Below are positions 1-8,607 of a stretch of 64,000 nucleotides of DNA, piece after piece; within the stretch, counting starts at the first letter, position 1, and every line of letters begins with the position of its first letter. Under the pieces are notes generated by a model. It did not search any database, was not told the origin of the DNA, and was given only the letters and a program-made list of their open reading frames with translations. The position numbers were made by a program, and so were the translations under genes. The DNA is taken from the NCBI RefSeq assembly GCF_000235445.1, contig NZ_JH378830.1, forward strand, positions 66,111-130,110, given 5' to 3'. This DNA comes from Johnsonella ignava ATCC 51276. GTDB lineage: Bacteria > Bacillota > Clostridia > Lachnospirales > Lachnospiraceae.

Positions 1-609
1 ATAGATCCTGATGCTATGATAGAACTTAACGGTACTAAGATTACTGTGGGAGAGAAGATAATATACAGGCATTATTTTGATAAATCTCTTTTAAGGAGAC
101 TTGCACAGTTCTGCCTTAAAAAAGGCTATGCGATAGGTGTTACAATAGGTGATGATGATTATTATTTTAATCAAAATATAATTGATGAATATGATAGAAA
201 ATATTGGGGGGCTTCATTTAGAAATTTTAAAAATCCTGAAAAGCTTTTTGATATGGATATAGGCACCTTGGCTTATGTAGGCGAGATATCAGGGGCTTAT
301 GATATTGAAAAAAATTTTAATGAATTAAGATGCCCGGCTTTTGCCGCTGTACATGGTGCCGATATAATAGAAAAGGGAAACAGTAAGGCAGAGGGACTTA
401 AAAGACTGTGCAGCTACTACGGGATAGATATAGCCGATACAGTGGCTTTCGGTGATTCATATAATGATCTTGAGATAGTAAGTGAAGCGGGTACTGGAGT
501 TGCTATGGGCAATGCTATAGAGGAGCTTAAAAATGCAGCTGATTTTGTAACTGATGATGTAGGCAAGGACGGAGTATATAATGCATGTGTAAAATTGGGG
601 CTTATTTAA
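1..609 (+). CDS. HAD-superfamily (Cof-type) phosphatase, 5' truncated
   Basis: The frame is open from the first base, so this is the C-terminal ~200 residues of a protein that begins before the window. It carries the late motifs of Cof-like HAD hydrolases: a conserved lysine in a 'KAEGLKRL' context (motif III) and 'GDSYNDLEIV' (motif IV, Mg-binding acidic residues), followed by 'GVAMGNA', typical of this family. The nucleophile motif DxD must lie upstream. Cof-type enzymes dephosphorylate small phosphorylated metabolites in the cytoplasm; the substrate cannot be told from sequence. An internal ATG at 16 is possible but lies inside conserved family sequence, so it is unlikely to be the real start. 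Confidence 0.8.
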   Translation: MDPDAMIELNGTKITVGEKIIYRHYFDKSLLRRLAQFCLKKGYAIGVTIGDDDYYFNQNIIDEYDRKYWGASFRNFKNPEKLFDMDIGTLAYVGEISGAYDIEKNFNELRCPAFAAVHGADIIEKGNSKAEGLKRLCSYYGIDIADTVAFGDSYNDLEIVSEAGTGVAMGNAIEELKNAADFVTDDVGKDGVYNACVKLGLI

Positions 610-786
610 TTATTTTAATTAAAAAATAAGGTATTATTTATAGTTTTTATTTTGAAAATATGCTAAAGTATCTAAGGAAATAATGATTTAATTATTGTTT
701 CATCTAAGCAAGATATTTATTGTAGCATTTTATAAAATTTATATAAAATTATATGCCGCAATAAATTAAAATCAAGGAGGATAATT

Positions 787-1455
787 ATGAAGCTTAATAA
801 GAAAATAGCACTATATGTTTCTGTATTTGTGATTGGAGTAGCTTTAGCAACAGCCTGTTCAAGTAAAAAAAATGAGGAGTCCGGTCAGAACCAGAGTCAG
901 AGCGGCTCAGGTGCAGAATCCGCACCATCAGGGCAAACCTCAGCCGGTGCAGCTTCATCAGCTGCAAAAAAGGCTGATAAAAAGGTTGATCTTAATTATG
1001 ACATAATAAATAATATAGGTGATGATAAGGAAGCTATTATAAATGCACTTGGAAATCCGGCAAATGAAAGCAAGACGGATATTTCAATTATACTTGAATA
1101 TAAAAATCCTGACAGAAAGTTACATCTTTTTCCTGAAACAGATATGAAGGCTGCAAATACCTGTTGGGCAGCTTTTGCAACGGCTGGAGATATGTGGGGT
1201 GTCAAGGAAAAAATGAAAAAGGAAGATTTCCTGAAGGAAGCTGTAAGTGGTGAAAATCAGGAAGTTATTGATGGTGAAAATCTTGATGACAGCGAAGTCA
1301 GTGTAGGTAAAAAAGGACAAAAGACTATTGAATTTGCAAGTGAAGGATATTCATTTATTATAGCATTAAATGATGACGGTACAATAGATGCAAATTCGCC
1401 TGCAGGTGTATTTTCACTTGATGCCGAGGCTACTCCCGTTGAAAACGCACCATAA
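787..1455 (+). CDS. Lipoprotein of unknown function
   Basis: A 222-residue protein with an N-terminal lipoprotein signal ending at a lipobox 'ATAC' (Cys24), so it should be lipid-anchored on the outer face of the membrane. Residues ~25-65 are a Ser/Gly/Gln/Ala-rich linker. The remaining ~150 residues form a soluble domain that I do not recognise. The start is supported by an AAGGAGG ribosome site 8 bases upstream of ATG. It is a single-gene unit followed by a clear hairpin terminator. No function is proposed. Confidence 0.75.
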   Translation: MKLNKKIALYVSVFVIGVALATACSSKKNEESGQNQSQSGSGAESAPSGQTSAGAASSAAKKADKKVDLNYDIINNIGDDKEAIINALGNPANESKTDISIILEYKNPDRKLHLFPETDMKAANTCWAAFATAGDMWGVKEKMKKEDFLKEAVSGENQEVIDGENLDDSEVSVGKKGQKTIEFASEGYSFIIALNDDGTIDANSPAGVFSLDAEATPVENAP

Positions 1456-1477
1456 AGAAATAAAATCATAAATGCAT

Positions 1478-1521
1478 AAAAAGATATACATGATGTATAA
1501 TTACTGCTGTATATCTTTTTT
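1478..1521 (+). terminator. Rho-independent terminator after the lipoprotein gene
   Basis: AAAAAGATATACA (1478-1490) pairs with TGTATATCTTTTT (1508-1520) and the 3' arm runs into a T tract. It lies 23 bases after the lipoprotein stop codon. Confidence 0.75.
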
Positions 1522-1628
1522 GCATGTTTATAAGGCTTAACTGCTAAATAAAAATCAAAATTAGGAGATGGTGTGTTTCACACCGCATTTATTTTAAGAG
1601 CGGAGATTTTAGCATACCGATTGTATTT

Positions 1629-2945
1629 ATGAGAATAAAATCAGATAAATTAACGATATTTTTTTTAGTACTTTTACTTATTTTAAATACATGTATGTGG
1701 ATGGGAGACGGTTTTGTATATGCACAAGGTGAAGTTCCTGATATAGCCTCTGAAGGAGCAGTGCTTATGGATGCTGACAGCGGTGAGATTTTATATGAAA
1801 AAAATGCTTCAAAAAGATATTATCCCGCATCTATAACAAAGATGATGACTGCTCTTGTCGTAATTGAAAATTCAGGGCTTGATGATACTGTGGTATTTTC
1901 AAAATCGGCAACAACAAATCTTGAAAGCGGAGCGGTAAATTTAAAGGTTAGTGCAGGTGATAAGATAAGCGTAAGAGACTGTCTTTACGGATTGCTTTTA
2001 AAATCGGCAAATGAGGTTGCAAATGGTCTTGCAGAGCATACAGGAGGTTCAACCGGCGGATTTGCTTCAATGATGAATTCAAAAGCGAAGGAGCTTGGCT
2101 GTACAAATACAAACTTTGTAAATCCAAGCGGTTTAAATAACAATTCACATTATACAACTGCCAGGGATATGGCAATTATTGCACAGGCGTGCTTTAATAA
2201 TGCCTCCTTTAGAAAAATAAATCAGACTGAATCCTATACTTTTCCGGCAGTTAAAAATTGCGGCAGCAAAGTAATTACAGTAGGTCATAAAATGATGCGT
2301 AAATCCGATTCCAGGTACTATGAAGGTATTATAGGCGGAAAGACCGGCTATACCAAAAAAGCCGGACATACACTTGTAACGGGTGCACAAAGAGACGGAA
2401 AAAGGCTTATAGTGGTTATATTAAAAAGTTCGTCAACACATTATGAAGATACGAAAAAACTGCTTGATTACGGTTTTTCAAAAAAAACATCTTCAAAATC
2501 AGTAAAAAATCCTATTGAAAATACAAATCAACCACCTGAACTTTCAAATGCAGTTCAGAGCCGTACACCTGTTGATCCCCCTGATTCAGGAAATGCTTCG
2601 AAAGAAAGTGTTTATGAAAATATGCCTTATAAAACAGGCTGGCAAAGGGATGATAGAGGATGGTATTATATGACCGGTGAAAAAAGCTGGTATGCTTCGG
2701 GTATATACACTATTAATGGAGAAAAATATTATTTTGACGCAGGCGGATATATGCTTACAGGCTGGCAGCAGTATGCACCGGGGGACTGGTATTATATGAT
2801 GGACTCCGGGGCTGTAAAGTATTCTTCATGGCTTGAATATAAAGGAGCATGGTACTATCTTGGTTCTGACGGAAAGATGCTTAAGGATACTAAAACTCCT
2901 GACGGTTACTATGTAGACAGCAGCGGAGTATGGGTAAAACATTGA
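1629..2945 (+). CDS. dacF: D-alanyl-D-alanine carboxypeptidase (peptidase S11) with C-terminal cell-wall-binding repeats
   Basis: A 438-residue secreted penicillin-binding protein. A hydrophobic signal segment (residues ~8-33) is followed by the S11 triads: SITK (nucleophile Ser68, Lys71), SAN near 125 and KTG near 238. From about residue 335 it has aromatic 'GW..../WYY' repeats of the choline/cell-wall-binding type, ending in a 'TPDGYYV...GVW' cap also seen in the protein at 15879. It should trim the terminal D-Ala of peptidoglycan stem peptides outside the cell, held on the wall by its repeats. A small perfect hairpin (GGTGTG-TTT-CACACC, 1570-1584) lies in the leader. No strong ribosome site was found close to the ATG, so the start is less sure than the family call. 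Confidence 0.88.
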   Translation: MRIKSDKLTIFFLVLLLILNTCMWMGDGFVYAQGEVPDIASEGAVLMDADSGEILYEKNASKRYYPASITKMMTALVVIENSGLDDTVVFSKSATTNLESGAVNLKVSAGDKISVRDCLYGLLLKSANEVANGLAEHTGGSTGGFASMMNSKAKELGCTNTNFVNPSGLNNNSHYTTARDMAIIAQACFNNASFRKINQTESYTFPAVKNCGSKVITVGHKMMRKSDSRYYEGIIGGKTGYTKKAGHTLVTGAQRDGKRLIVVILKSSSTHYEDTKKLLDYGFSKKTSSKSVKNPIENTNQPPELSNAVQSRTPVDPPDSGNASKESVYENMPYKTGWQRDDRGWYYMTGEKSWYASGIYTINGEKYYFDAGGYMLTGWQQYAPGDWYYMMDSGAVKYSSWLEYKGAWYYLGSDGKMLKDTKTPDGYYVDSSGVWVKH

Positions 2946-3838
2946 TTTTATATTTAAAGAAAATTATCTTGGCAGGGATTTTTTTAGTCTCTGCCTTATT
3001 ATTAAGGTCCGAGTATGAAAAATCATGCCTTAAAGTCAGTTTTTATAAAATAAGAACAAAAAAAAAGATTGGGGAAAAAATAAACTCAAAAAAACGTCTT
3101 ATATTTTTAAGTGATCTTCATAATAAGAAATTCGGCATAGATAATGAAAGACTTATAACTGCGATTGATTCTCTTTCGCCTGATATATTGTTGATAGGCG
3201 GTGATATGCCTGTTGTAAAAAAAGGAAAAAAAATCAGGTATACAGGGAGCTTTAAGGGACCCGATATAGACACAACATTAAAACTTTGCCTTTCTTTATC
3301 GGAAAAATATCCTGTATTTTACTCTAACGGGAATCATGAACTGCGACTTAAAGATAAAAAAATATATGGCAACAAATATCTTTTTTTAAAAAATGCTCTT
3401 AAAAGGGCAGGTGTGCACTATCTTGAAGACAAGCAGGAAGATTGCGGATGTTTTAGTATTGCGGGGCTTGATATTGATATGAAGTACTATACCAATAAAT
3501 ACAGTATGAACGATATTTATATAGAAAAAAAGATTGGAAAATGCAGCAAATTAAAATTTAACATACTGCTTGCACATTCACCGATGTATCATGCTGCATA
3601 CGCTGACTGGGGAGCTGACCTCGCACTTTCAGGACATTTCCACGGCGGTACAATAAAGCTTTTTAAGAATATAGGACTTATGACACCGCAATATCATTTT
3701 TTCAGCAGAAATGTGGCAGGCATGAAGGATATAAAGGGGAAAAAAATGATAATATCTGCCGGACTTGGAACACACAGCATAAAAATAAGATTAAATAATA
3801 AGCCTGAAATAGTTGTAATTGATATTGTACAGATGTAA
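2930..3838 (+). CDS. Membrane-anchored calcineurin-like metallophosphoesterase
   Basis: A 302-residue protein with one N-terminal membrane segment (residues ~5-27) and the metallophosphoesterase motifs in order: 'LSDLHN' (D-x-H), 'GGDMP' (GD), 'GNHE', 'AHSP' and 'SGHFHGG' (GHxH). These ligate a di-metal centre. YkuE-type membrane phosphoesterases are the closest general match; the substrate is unknown. The ATG lies 16 bases inside the end of dacF, which suggests translational coupling and a shared transcript. The catalytic domain is probably on the cell surface, as in YkuE, though the topology is inferred. Confidence 0.82.
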   Translation: MGKTLILYLKKIILAGIFLVSALLLRSEYEKSCLKVSFYKIRTKKKIGEKINSKKRLIFLSDLHNKKFGIDNERLITAIDSLSPDILLIGGDMPVVKKGKKIRYTGSFKGPDIDTTLKLCLSLSEKYPVFYSNGNHELRLKDKKIYGNKYLFLKNALKRAGVHYLEDKQEDCGCFSIAGLDIDMKYYTNKYSMNDIYIEKKIGKCSKLKFNILLAHSPMYHAAYADWGADLALSGHFHGGTIKLFKNIGLMTPQYHFFSRNVAGMKDIKGKKMIISAGLGTHSIKIRLNNKPEIVVIDIVQM

Positions 3839-3903
3839 AATATATGGGATTATAAAAATTACTGTATATATTTTATAAAATAGGATTATATATTGGAGAC
3901 CAG

Positions 3904-4668
3904 ATGCCTAAGGGATTTTCATATAAGCTTGAAAAATTTGAGGGGCCGCTTGATCTGCTCCTCCATCTTATAGAAAAAGATAAGATTAATATTTATGATA
4001 TACCGGTTGCACAGATAGCAGAGCAGTATATGGAGTATGTATCAGCTATGCAGGAAAAGGATCTTGATATAATGTCAGACTTTCTGGTGATGGCTGCCAC
4101 GCTTCTTGATATAAAATCAAGGATGCTTTTGCCTGTACAGAAAGATGATGAAAACGGTATAGAGGAGGACCCCAGAAAGGAGCTAGTTGAAAAACTTCTT
4201 GAGTATAAAAGATTTAAGCTTATGGCACAGGAGCTTGCAGGTATGGAGTTTGAAACAAATCATATTTTGTTTAAAGAATGTCTGTTGCCGGAGGAAGTTG
4301 CAGGTTATGAAAAACCTGTAGTTTTAGATGAACTGCTTGAAGGGGTAGAGCTTCATAGGCTTAAGAGTATATTTGAGGAGATAATAAAAAGAAGTGAGTA
4401 CAGGCTGGATAGGCGCAGGAGCAGCTTTGGGACGATAAAAAAGGAGTCTATAAGTCTTGAAGAACGTATAAATTCGCTTATGCAGTATGCAAGTGCAAAA
4501 AGGAAATTTTCATTTAGAGGGATTTTTGAAAAAAAGGCCGGAAAACTTGATATTGTAGTTACTTTTTTAGCTTTGCTTGAACTTATGAAAATAGGCAAGA
4601 TAAGGCTTAGTCAAAATGCTCTATTTGATGATATGGAGATAGAATTTATTGAAGATAAGGATAATTAA
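3904..4668 (+). CDS. scpA: Segregation and condensation protein A
   Basis: A 254-residue kleisin. The N-terminus 'FEGPLDLLLHLIEKDKINIYDIP' family signature is clear (residues 13-35), and the C-terminal winged-helix region ('VVTFLALLELMKIGKIRLSQ') binds the SMC head. ScpA bridges the SMC ATPase dimer and, with ScpB, forms the condensin that organises and segregates the chromosome. scpB follows on the same strand 148 bases downstream, the usual partner arrangement. The start ATG has 'GGAGACC' upstream. Confidence 0.96.
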   Translation: MPKGFSYKLEKFEGPLDLLLHLIEKDKINIYDIPVAQIAEQYMEYVSAMQEKDLDIMSDFLVMAATLLDIKSRMLLPVQKDDENGIEEDPRKELVEKLLEYKRFKLMAQELAGMEFETNHILFKECLLPEEVAGYEKPVVLDELLEGVELHRLKSIFEEIIKRSEYRLDRRRSSFGTIKKESISLEERINSLMQYASAKRKFSFRGIFEKKAGKLDIVVTFLALLELMKIGKIRLSQNALFDDMEIEFIEDKDN

Positions 4669-4816
4669 TCGAAAATTTAAAACAGCAAAGAAATATAGCG
4701 GGTGCTGTCAGGATTAATGCCTGTGTAGATAGCAGATTAATAGATCTTTAAAACAGGAAGTCCATCGGTTTTAGCAGATGGGCAACTTACAAAATAGTTT
4801 TGAAATGGAGCTTTAT

Positions 4817-5557
4817 ATGACTGTAAATACTTCTGATGCAGTGAATATGCCTGATGAAAATTCAGATAGCAGGTTTTTTGCCGGGCAAGGAGATCTAAAA
4901 GAAAATATACGTGATAAAATACGTGATGAAAGGGTGGTTGAGGCGGTGCTGTTTACTATGGGCAGGTCTGTTGACTTAAAGCAGCTTGCCGCAGCTCTTG
5001 AAAGTACAAAGGAGGAAGCTCTTGCCGCTGTAAAAAGTCTTATGGAAAGATATGCTACAGACGCAAGTGCGATGCAGATAATAGAGCTTGACGGTTCTTA
5101 TCAGATGTGTACTAAACCTGAATATTATAATGAGCTTATAAGAGTTGCAAAGGTGCCTAAGCGACAGGTGCTTACTGACTCAATACTTGAAACATTATCT
5201 ATAATAGCCTATAAACAGCCTGTTACAAAGGCGGAAATAGAAAATATAAGGGGAGTGGCTTCAGACTATGCCGTAAACAAGCTTATAGAATATGGTCTTG
5301 TCAATGAAGCCGGAAGGCTTGATCTGCCGGGAAAACCAATCCTTTTTGCAACAACTGAAGAATTTCTAAGACGATTTGCAGTTGATTCGGCAAAAAATCT
5401 TCCACAGCTTGATACTGACAGAGAGGCACAGATATTACATGAGGTTGAGGAAGAGGTAGGTTTCAAATTCGGTTTTGAAAATCTTGAAGATACTGAAGAT
5501 AATATAACCGGTGAAAATGGTATTTTTAATGAGTCTGATGGAAATGATATCTCCTGA
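4817..5557 (+). CDS. scpB: Segregation and condensation protein B
   Basis: A winged-helix ScpB protein with the conserved core 'VVEAVLFTMGRSV', 'ALAAVKSLMERY', 'TLSIIAYKQPVTKAEIENIRG' and 'GRLDLPGKPILFATTEEFLRRF'. It dimerises and regulates the SMC-ScpA ring. I chose ATG 4817 because GGAG (4807-4810) sits six bases upstream; an in-frame ATG at 4778 would add 13 residues but has no good ribosome site. The first ~30 residues are poorly conserved-looking and acidic. The C-terminal tail (last ~25 residues) is also acidic and probably disordered. Confidence 0.93.
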   Translation: MTVNTSDAVNMPDENSDSRFFAGQGDLKENIRDKIRDERVVEAVLFTMGRSVDLKQLAAALESTKEEALAAVKSLMERYATDASAMQIIELDGSYQMCTKPEYYNELIRVAKVPKRQVLTDSILETLSIIAYKQPVTKAEIENIRGVASDYAVNKLIEYGLVNEAGRLDLPGKPILFATTEEFLRRFAVDSAKNLPQLDTDREAQILHEVEEEVGFKFGFENLEDTEDNITGENGIFNESDGNDIS

Positions 5558-5615
5558 TGCCGACAGTGATAAGTATAGGATTAATATGTGATGAAAGGTT
5601 TTGTGGATATTTACA

Positions 5616-6053
5616 ATGGAATTAAAAATAAAAATCAAGTATTTCAGTGATAAAATTGAAAAGCTTAGATATATAGAGAAAAAGAGTGATTGGATAGATT
5701 TGCGTGCTGCGAAGGACATAGAGCTTAAAGCCGGCGATTATGCCCTTATACCGCTGGGAGTTGCAATTAAGCTGCCTCATGGATATGAAGCACATGTGGT
5801 TCCAAGAAGCTCTACATTTAAGAATTTCGGTATCATACAGACAAATTCAATGGGAGTAATTGATGAAAGCTATTGCGGAAACAATGACCAGTGGTATATG
5901 CCTGTATATGCAATAAGGGATACAAATATAAGGATAAATGACAGAATCTGCCAATTCAGGATTATGGAACATCAGCCGACCGTTGTGTTTGATGAGGTAT
6001 CAAAACTTGAAGACAGCGACAGGGGCGGTTTTGGCAGTACCGGTAAAGCTTGA
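5616..6053 (+). CDS. dut: dUTP diphosphatase
   Basis: A 145-residue trimeric-type dUTPase. All five motifs are visible: DLRAA (1), PRSS (2), GVIDESYCGNND (3, catalytic Asp), RICQFRI (4) and RGGFGSTG (5, the C-terminal arm that closes over the nucleotide). It hydrolyses dUTP to dUMP and pyrophosphate, keeping uracil out of DNA. ATG 5616 is preferred over the in-frame TTG at 5601. It lies 58 bases after scpB and 25 bases before the TPR lipoprotein gene, so it is probably part of the same transcription unit. Confidence 0.93.
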   Translation: MELKIKIKYFSDKIEKLRYIEKKSDWIDLRAAKDIELKAGDYALIPLGVAIKLPHGYEAHVVPRSSTFKNFGIIQTNSMGVIDESYCGNNDQWYMPVYAIRDTNIRINDRICQFRIMEHQPTVVFDEVSKLEDSDRGGFGSTGKA

Positions 6054-6078
6054 TTTATATGTGGAGGTATGGTCTGAA

Positions 6079-6975
6079 ATGTTTAGGATAAATAAAATAA
6101 ATTTAATTGTGGTATCGTTAATTATAATTTCATCATCTATGCTTAGTGGATGTTTTTCAGAACTAAAGGCTGAAAAAAATGCAAAGCGGGAAGCGATGGC
6201 TATGTTTAATGCTAAGGATTATGCAAATGCGGCAGTTAAATTTGACGAAGCATTTAATATAAGAAAGGGAAGTAAAATTGATGCCTCAAGGGCAGATATA
6301 CTTGAATATAAGGCGGAAGCACTATATCTTTCAGGAAATTATTCGGCATCGGGCGGGGTTTATGCTCTGCTTAGCGAAGCATATCCAAATAATACAGATT
6401 ATATGGATATGAGAGTTATATGTATATGCAGAGCTGATGAGGATATTGTACTTGCAAAGAACATATATGATGCTTCTGAAGCCAAACTAAATGCTGCCGG
6501 TCAAAAAAATGCCGGCAAAGGAGATTTAACCTCATCAAATACTGTGGTAACTGCAACATTTGGTACTTCATCAGGTGTATATAACATACATGTTGAGGCT
6601 TTATGTGAGCTTACAACATCACTTTCCAGAACAGATGAGGGGGCAACCCAGGCACTTGCATATTACAGCACAATGGCATTAGATGATGCAAGACTTAATG
6701 CAAAATTCTGTAATCAGATAGGAAGACTTTACTATATGAAAAATGATTATGCAAATGCTGTTAATTTTTATGAAAAAGGATTGAGTATAGGTGGTGATGA
6801 TAAAACAATTAAGGCGTTAAAATTTAATCTTGCAGTTGCATATGAAGCAGGTATGCATTTTGAAAAAGCTCTTGAGTTGTTCGAGGATTATGTTAAAACA
6901 TATGGAGGAGAAGAGATAGCACTTCATGAAATAAGTTTTATAAAATCCAGGATTAAAGGGAAAAAAGAAAATTAG
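6079..6975 (+). CDS. TPR-repeat lipoprotein
   Basis: A 298-residue protein with a lipoprotein signal (lipobox 'LSGC' near residue 20) and tetratricopeptide-like helices, for example 'AMAMFNAKDYANAAVKFDEAF' type units at ~45 and 'IGRLYYMKNDYANAVNFYEKGL' at ~220. TPR domains mediate protein-protein contacts; the partner is unknown. ATG 6079 is chosen because GGAGG lies at 6063-6067; the open frame extends upstream into dut but without support. The last TPR ('FNLAVAYEAGMHFEKALELFEDYV') ends near the C-terminus. Confidence 0.78.
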   Translation: MFRINKINLIVVSLIIISSSMLSGCFSELKAEKNAKREAMAMFNAKDYANAAVKFDEAFNIRKGSKIDASRADILEYKAEALYLSGNYSASGGVYALLSEAYPNNTDYMDMRVICICRADEDIVLAKNIYDASEAKLNAAGQKNAGKGDLTSSNTVVTATFGTSSGVYNIHVEALCELTTSLSRTDEGATQALAYYSTMALDDARLNAKFCNQIGRLYYMKNDYANAVNFYEKGLSIGGDDKTIKALKFNLAVAYEAGMHFEKALELFEDYVKTYGGEEIALHEISFIKSRIKGKKEN

Positions 6976-7097
6976 CTTTTATAAGATTCTAAGAGACTAT
7001 TATATGTTATACAAGAGTTTTTATAAGGAATAAAGTGAAATCAGACAGGTTTTGTAGAGTATAAGGGCATGTTCAGCAGGATAATATTATAAAATAT

Positions 7098-8387
7098 ATG
7101 GAAAACAGATATAATAAATTAAAAGAGAATAAATTAATTGAAACTTCGGATATTCAGGAAAGGGTTATACTTGTAGGAGTATCTTTAGGAGATTTGGCAA
7201 GTACTGAGGATAGCCTTGATGAGCTTGAACAGCTTGCAGACACTGCAGGTGCCGTAACTGTCGGCAAATTAGTGCAAAATCTGGACAGGATAAATCCTGC
7301 AACCTATATAGGTAAAGGCAAACTTGATGAGCTGAAACTGGCTATATTTGAACTTGATGCCACGGGGGTTATATGTGATGATGAACTTTCTCCCGCACAG
7401 CTTAAAAATCTTGAAAATGAGCTTGAAATAAAGGTAATGGACAGAACCTTGCTTATACTTGATATATTTGCTCAAAGAGCATCAACCTCAGAAGGTAAGA
7501 TTCAAGTTGAGCTTGCGCAGCTTAAATATCTTTCTGCGAGGCTTGCAGGAATGCGTGCATCGCTTTCAAGACTTGGGGGCGGCATAGGGACAAGAGGTCC
7601 CGGAGAAAAAAAGATAGACATTGACAAAAGAATTATACATAATCGTATAGGAATTCTTAAAGCACAGCTTCAGGAAATAAAAAAACATCGTGAGATTACA
7701 AGAAAAACAAGGAAAAATATAGTTACAGCGGCGATATGGGGATATACAAATGCAGGAAAATCGACACTTTTAAATGCACTTGCCGATTCTGATGTATTTG
7801 TTGAAAATAAGCTGTTTGCCACACTCGATCCTTCAACAAGAAGAGTGAAATTAAAATCAGGGCAGGAGATCCTTGTTACAGACACTGTAGGTTTTATAAG
7901 AAAACTTCCGCATAATCTTATAGAAGCTTTTAGATCAACTTTTGAAGAGGCTGCTTATGCAGATATTATAATACATCTTGTAGATGCCTCAAATCCGGCG
8001 GCAGATGAACATATGCTTGTTGTATATGAGGCACTTAAATCATTTGATATATCAGACAAGGATATAATTACCGTATATAATAAGATTGATATCGCCGGCA
8101 CGGAATTTACTCTTCCACGTGATTTTCACTCTGATTACAGTATAAAGATATCGGCAAAGACCGGCTACGGCATAGATGAACTTAAGGATCTTATTGAAAA
8201 AATAGTACGTGGAAGAAGGGTCTATATAGACAGAGTTTTTGCATATAAGGATGCAGGTATTATAAATGAAATACATAGTAAAGGTGAGATGGTTTTTGAG
8301 GAATTTCTAAAAGACGGTATACATATAAAGGCATGGATTGATGCAAGGATATATGAAAGGATTATTTCAAAAACTATAAACAGGTAG
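7098..8387 (+). CDS. hflX: Ribosome-associated GTPase HflX
   Basis: A 429-residue GTPase. The N-terminal HflX domain ('TYIGKGKLDELK', 'CDDELSPAQLKNLE') is followed by a glycine-rich linker 'RLGGGIGTRGPGEKK' and a G domain with Walker A 'GYTNAGKST' (~residue 214), 'DTVGFI' (G3) and 'NKID' (G4). HflX binds the 50S subunit and splits stalled or hibernating ribosomes after stress. Transcription may run on from the upstream genes (122-base gap) as no clear promoter was recognised. Confidence 0.95.
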   Translation: MENRYNKLKENKLIETSDIQERVILVGVSLGDLASTEDSLDELEQLADTAGAVTVGKLVQNLDRINPATYIGKGKLDELKLAIFELDATGVICDDELSPAQLKNLENELEIKVMDRTLLILDIFAQRASTSEGKIQVELAQLKYLSARLAGMRASLSRLGGGIGTRGPGEKKIDIDKRIIHNRIGILKAQLQEIKKHREITRKTRKNIVTAAIWGYTNAGKSTLLNALADSDVFVENKLFATLDPSTRRVKLKSGQEILVTDTVGFIRKLPHNLIEAFRSTFEEAAYADIIIHLVDASNPAADEHMLVVYEALKSFDISDKDIITVYNKIDIAGTEFTLPRDFHSDYSIKISAKTGYGIDELKDLIEKIVRGRRVYIDRVFAYKDAGIINEIHSKGEMVFEEFLKDGIHIKAWIDARIYERIISKTINR

Positions 8388-8420
8388 TAAATCTATGCAT
8401 ATAATATAAAAGCATGGATT

Positions 8421-8457
8421 TATATATAAAGTATTAAATCAAATTTATATATTTTTT
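8421..8457 (+). terminator. Possible weak terminator after hflX
   Basis: TATATAAA (8423-8430) and TTTATATA (8444-8451) form an all-AT stem followed by a T run. The stem is weak, so this is tentative. Confidence 0.35.
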
Positions 8458-8527
8458 GTGTTTCAGATAAAGACGGCATGTAATTTTAACCGGAACGATA
8501 TCCTTTTAATACTAATAATGACCTGTC

Positions 8528-8556
8528 TTGACGTAAAAAAAACAATTTGATATACT
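8528..8556 (+). promoter_or_regulatory. Sigma-A-type promoter for tyrS
   Basis: TTGACG (8528-8533) and TATACT (8551-8556) with a 17-base spacer. It is 52 bases before the tyrS start codon. No T-box motif lies in the short leader, although tyrS genes of Firmicutes often have one. Confidence 0.7.
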
Positions 8557-8607
8557 TTTACAAGCTAGATAAAAAAAAGAGGAGGTCCGGGGGTCCCGGT
8601 AAGAAGT

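Noticed and set aside
8557..8607. T-box leader before tyrS
   Set aside because: The leader from the promoter to the start codon is about 45 bases and has no T-box sequence or terminator.
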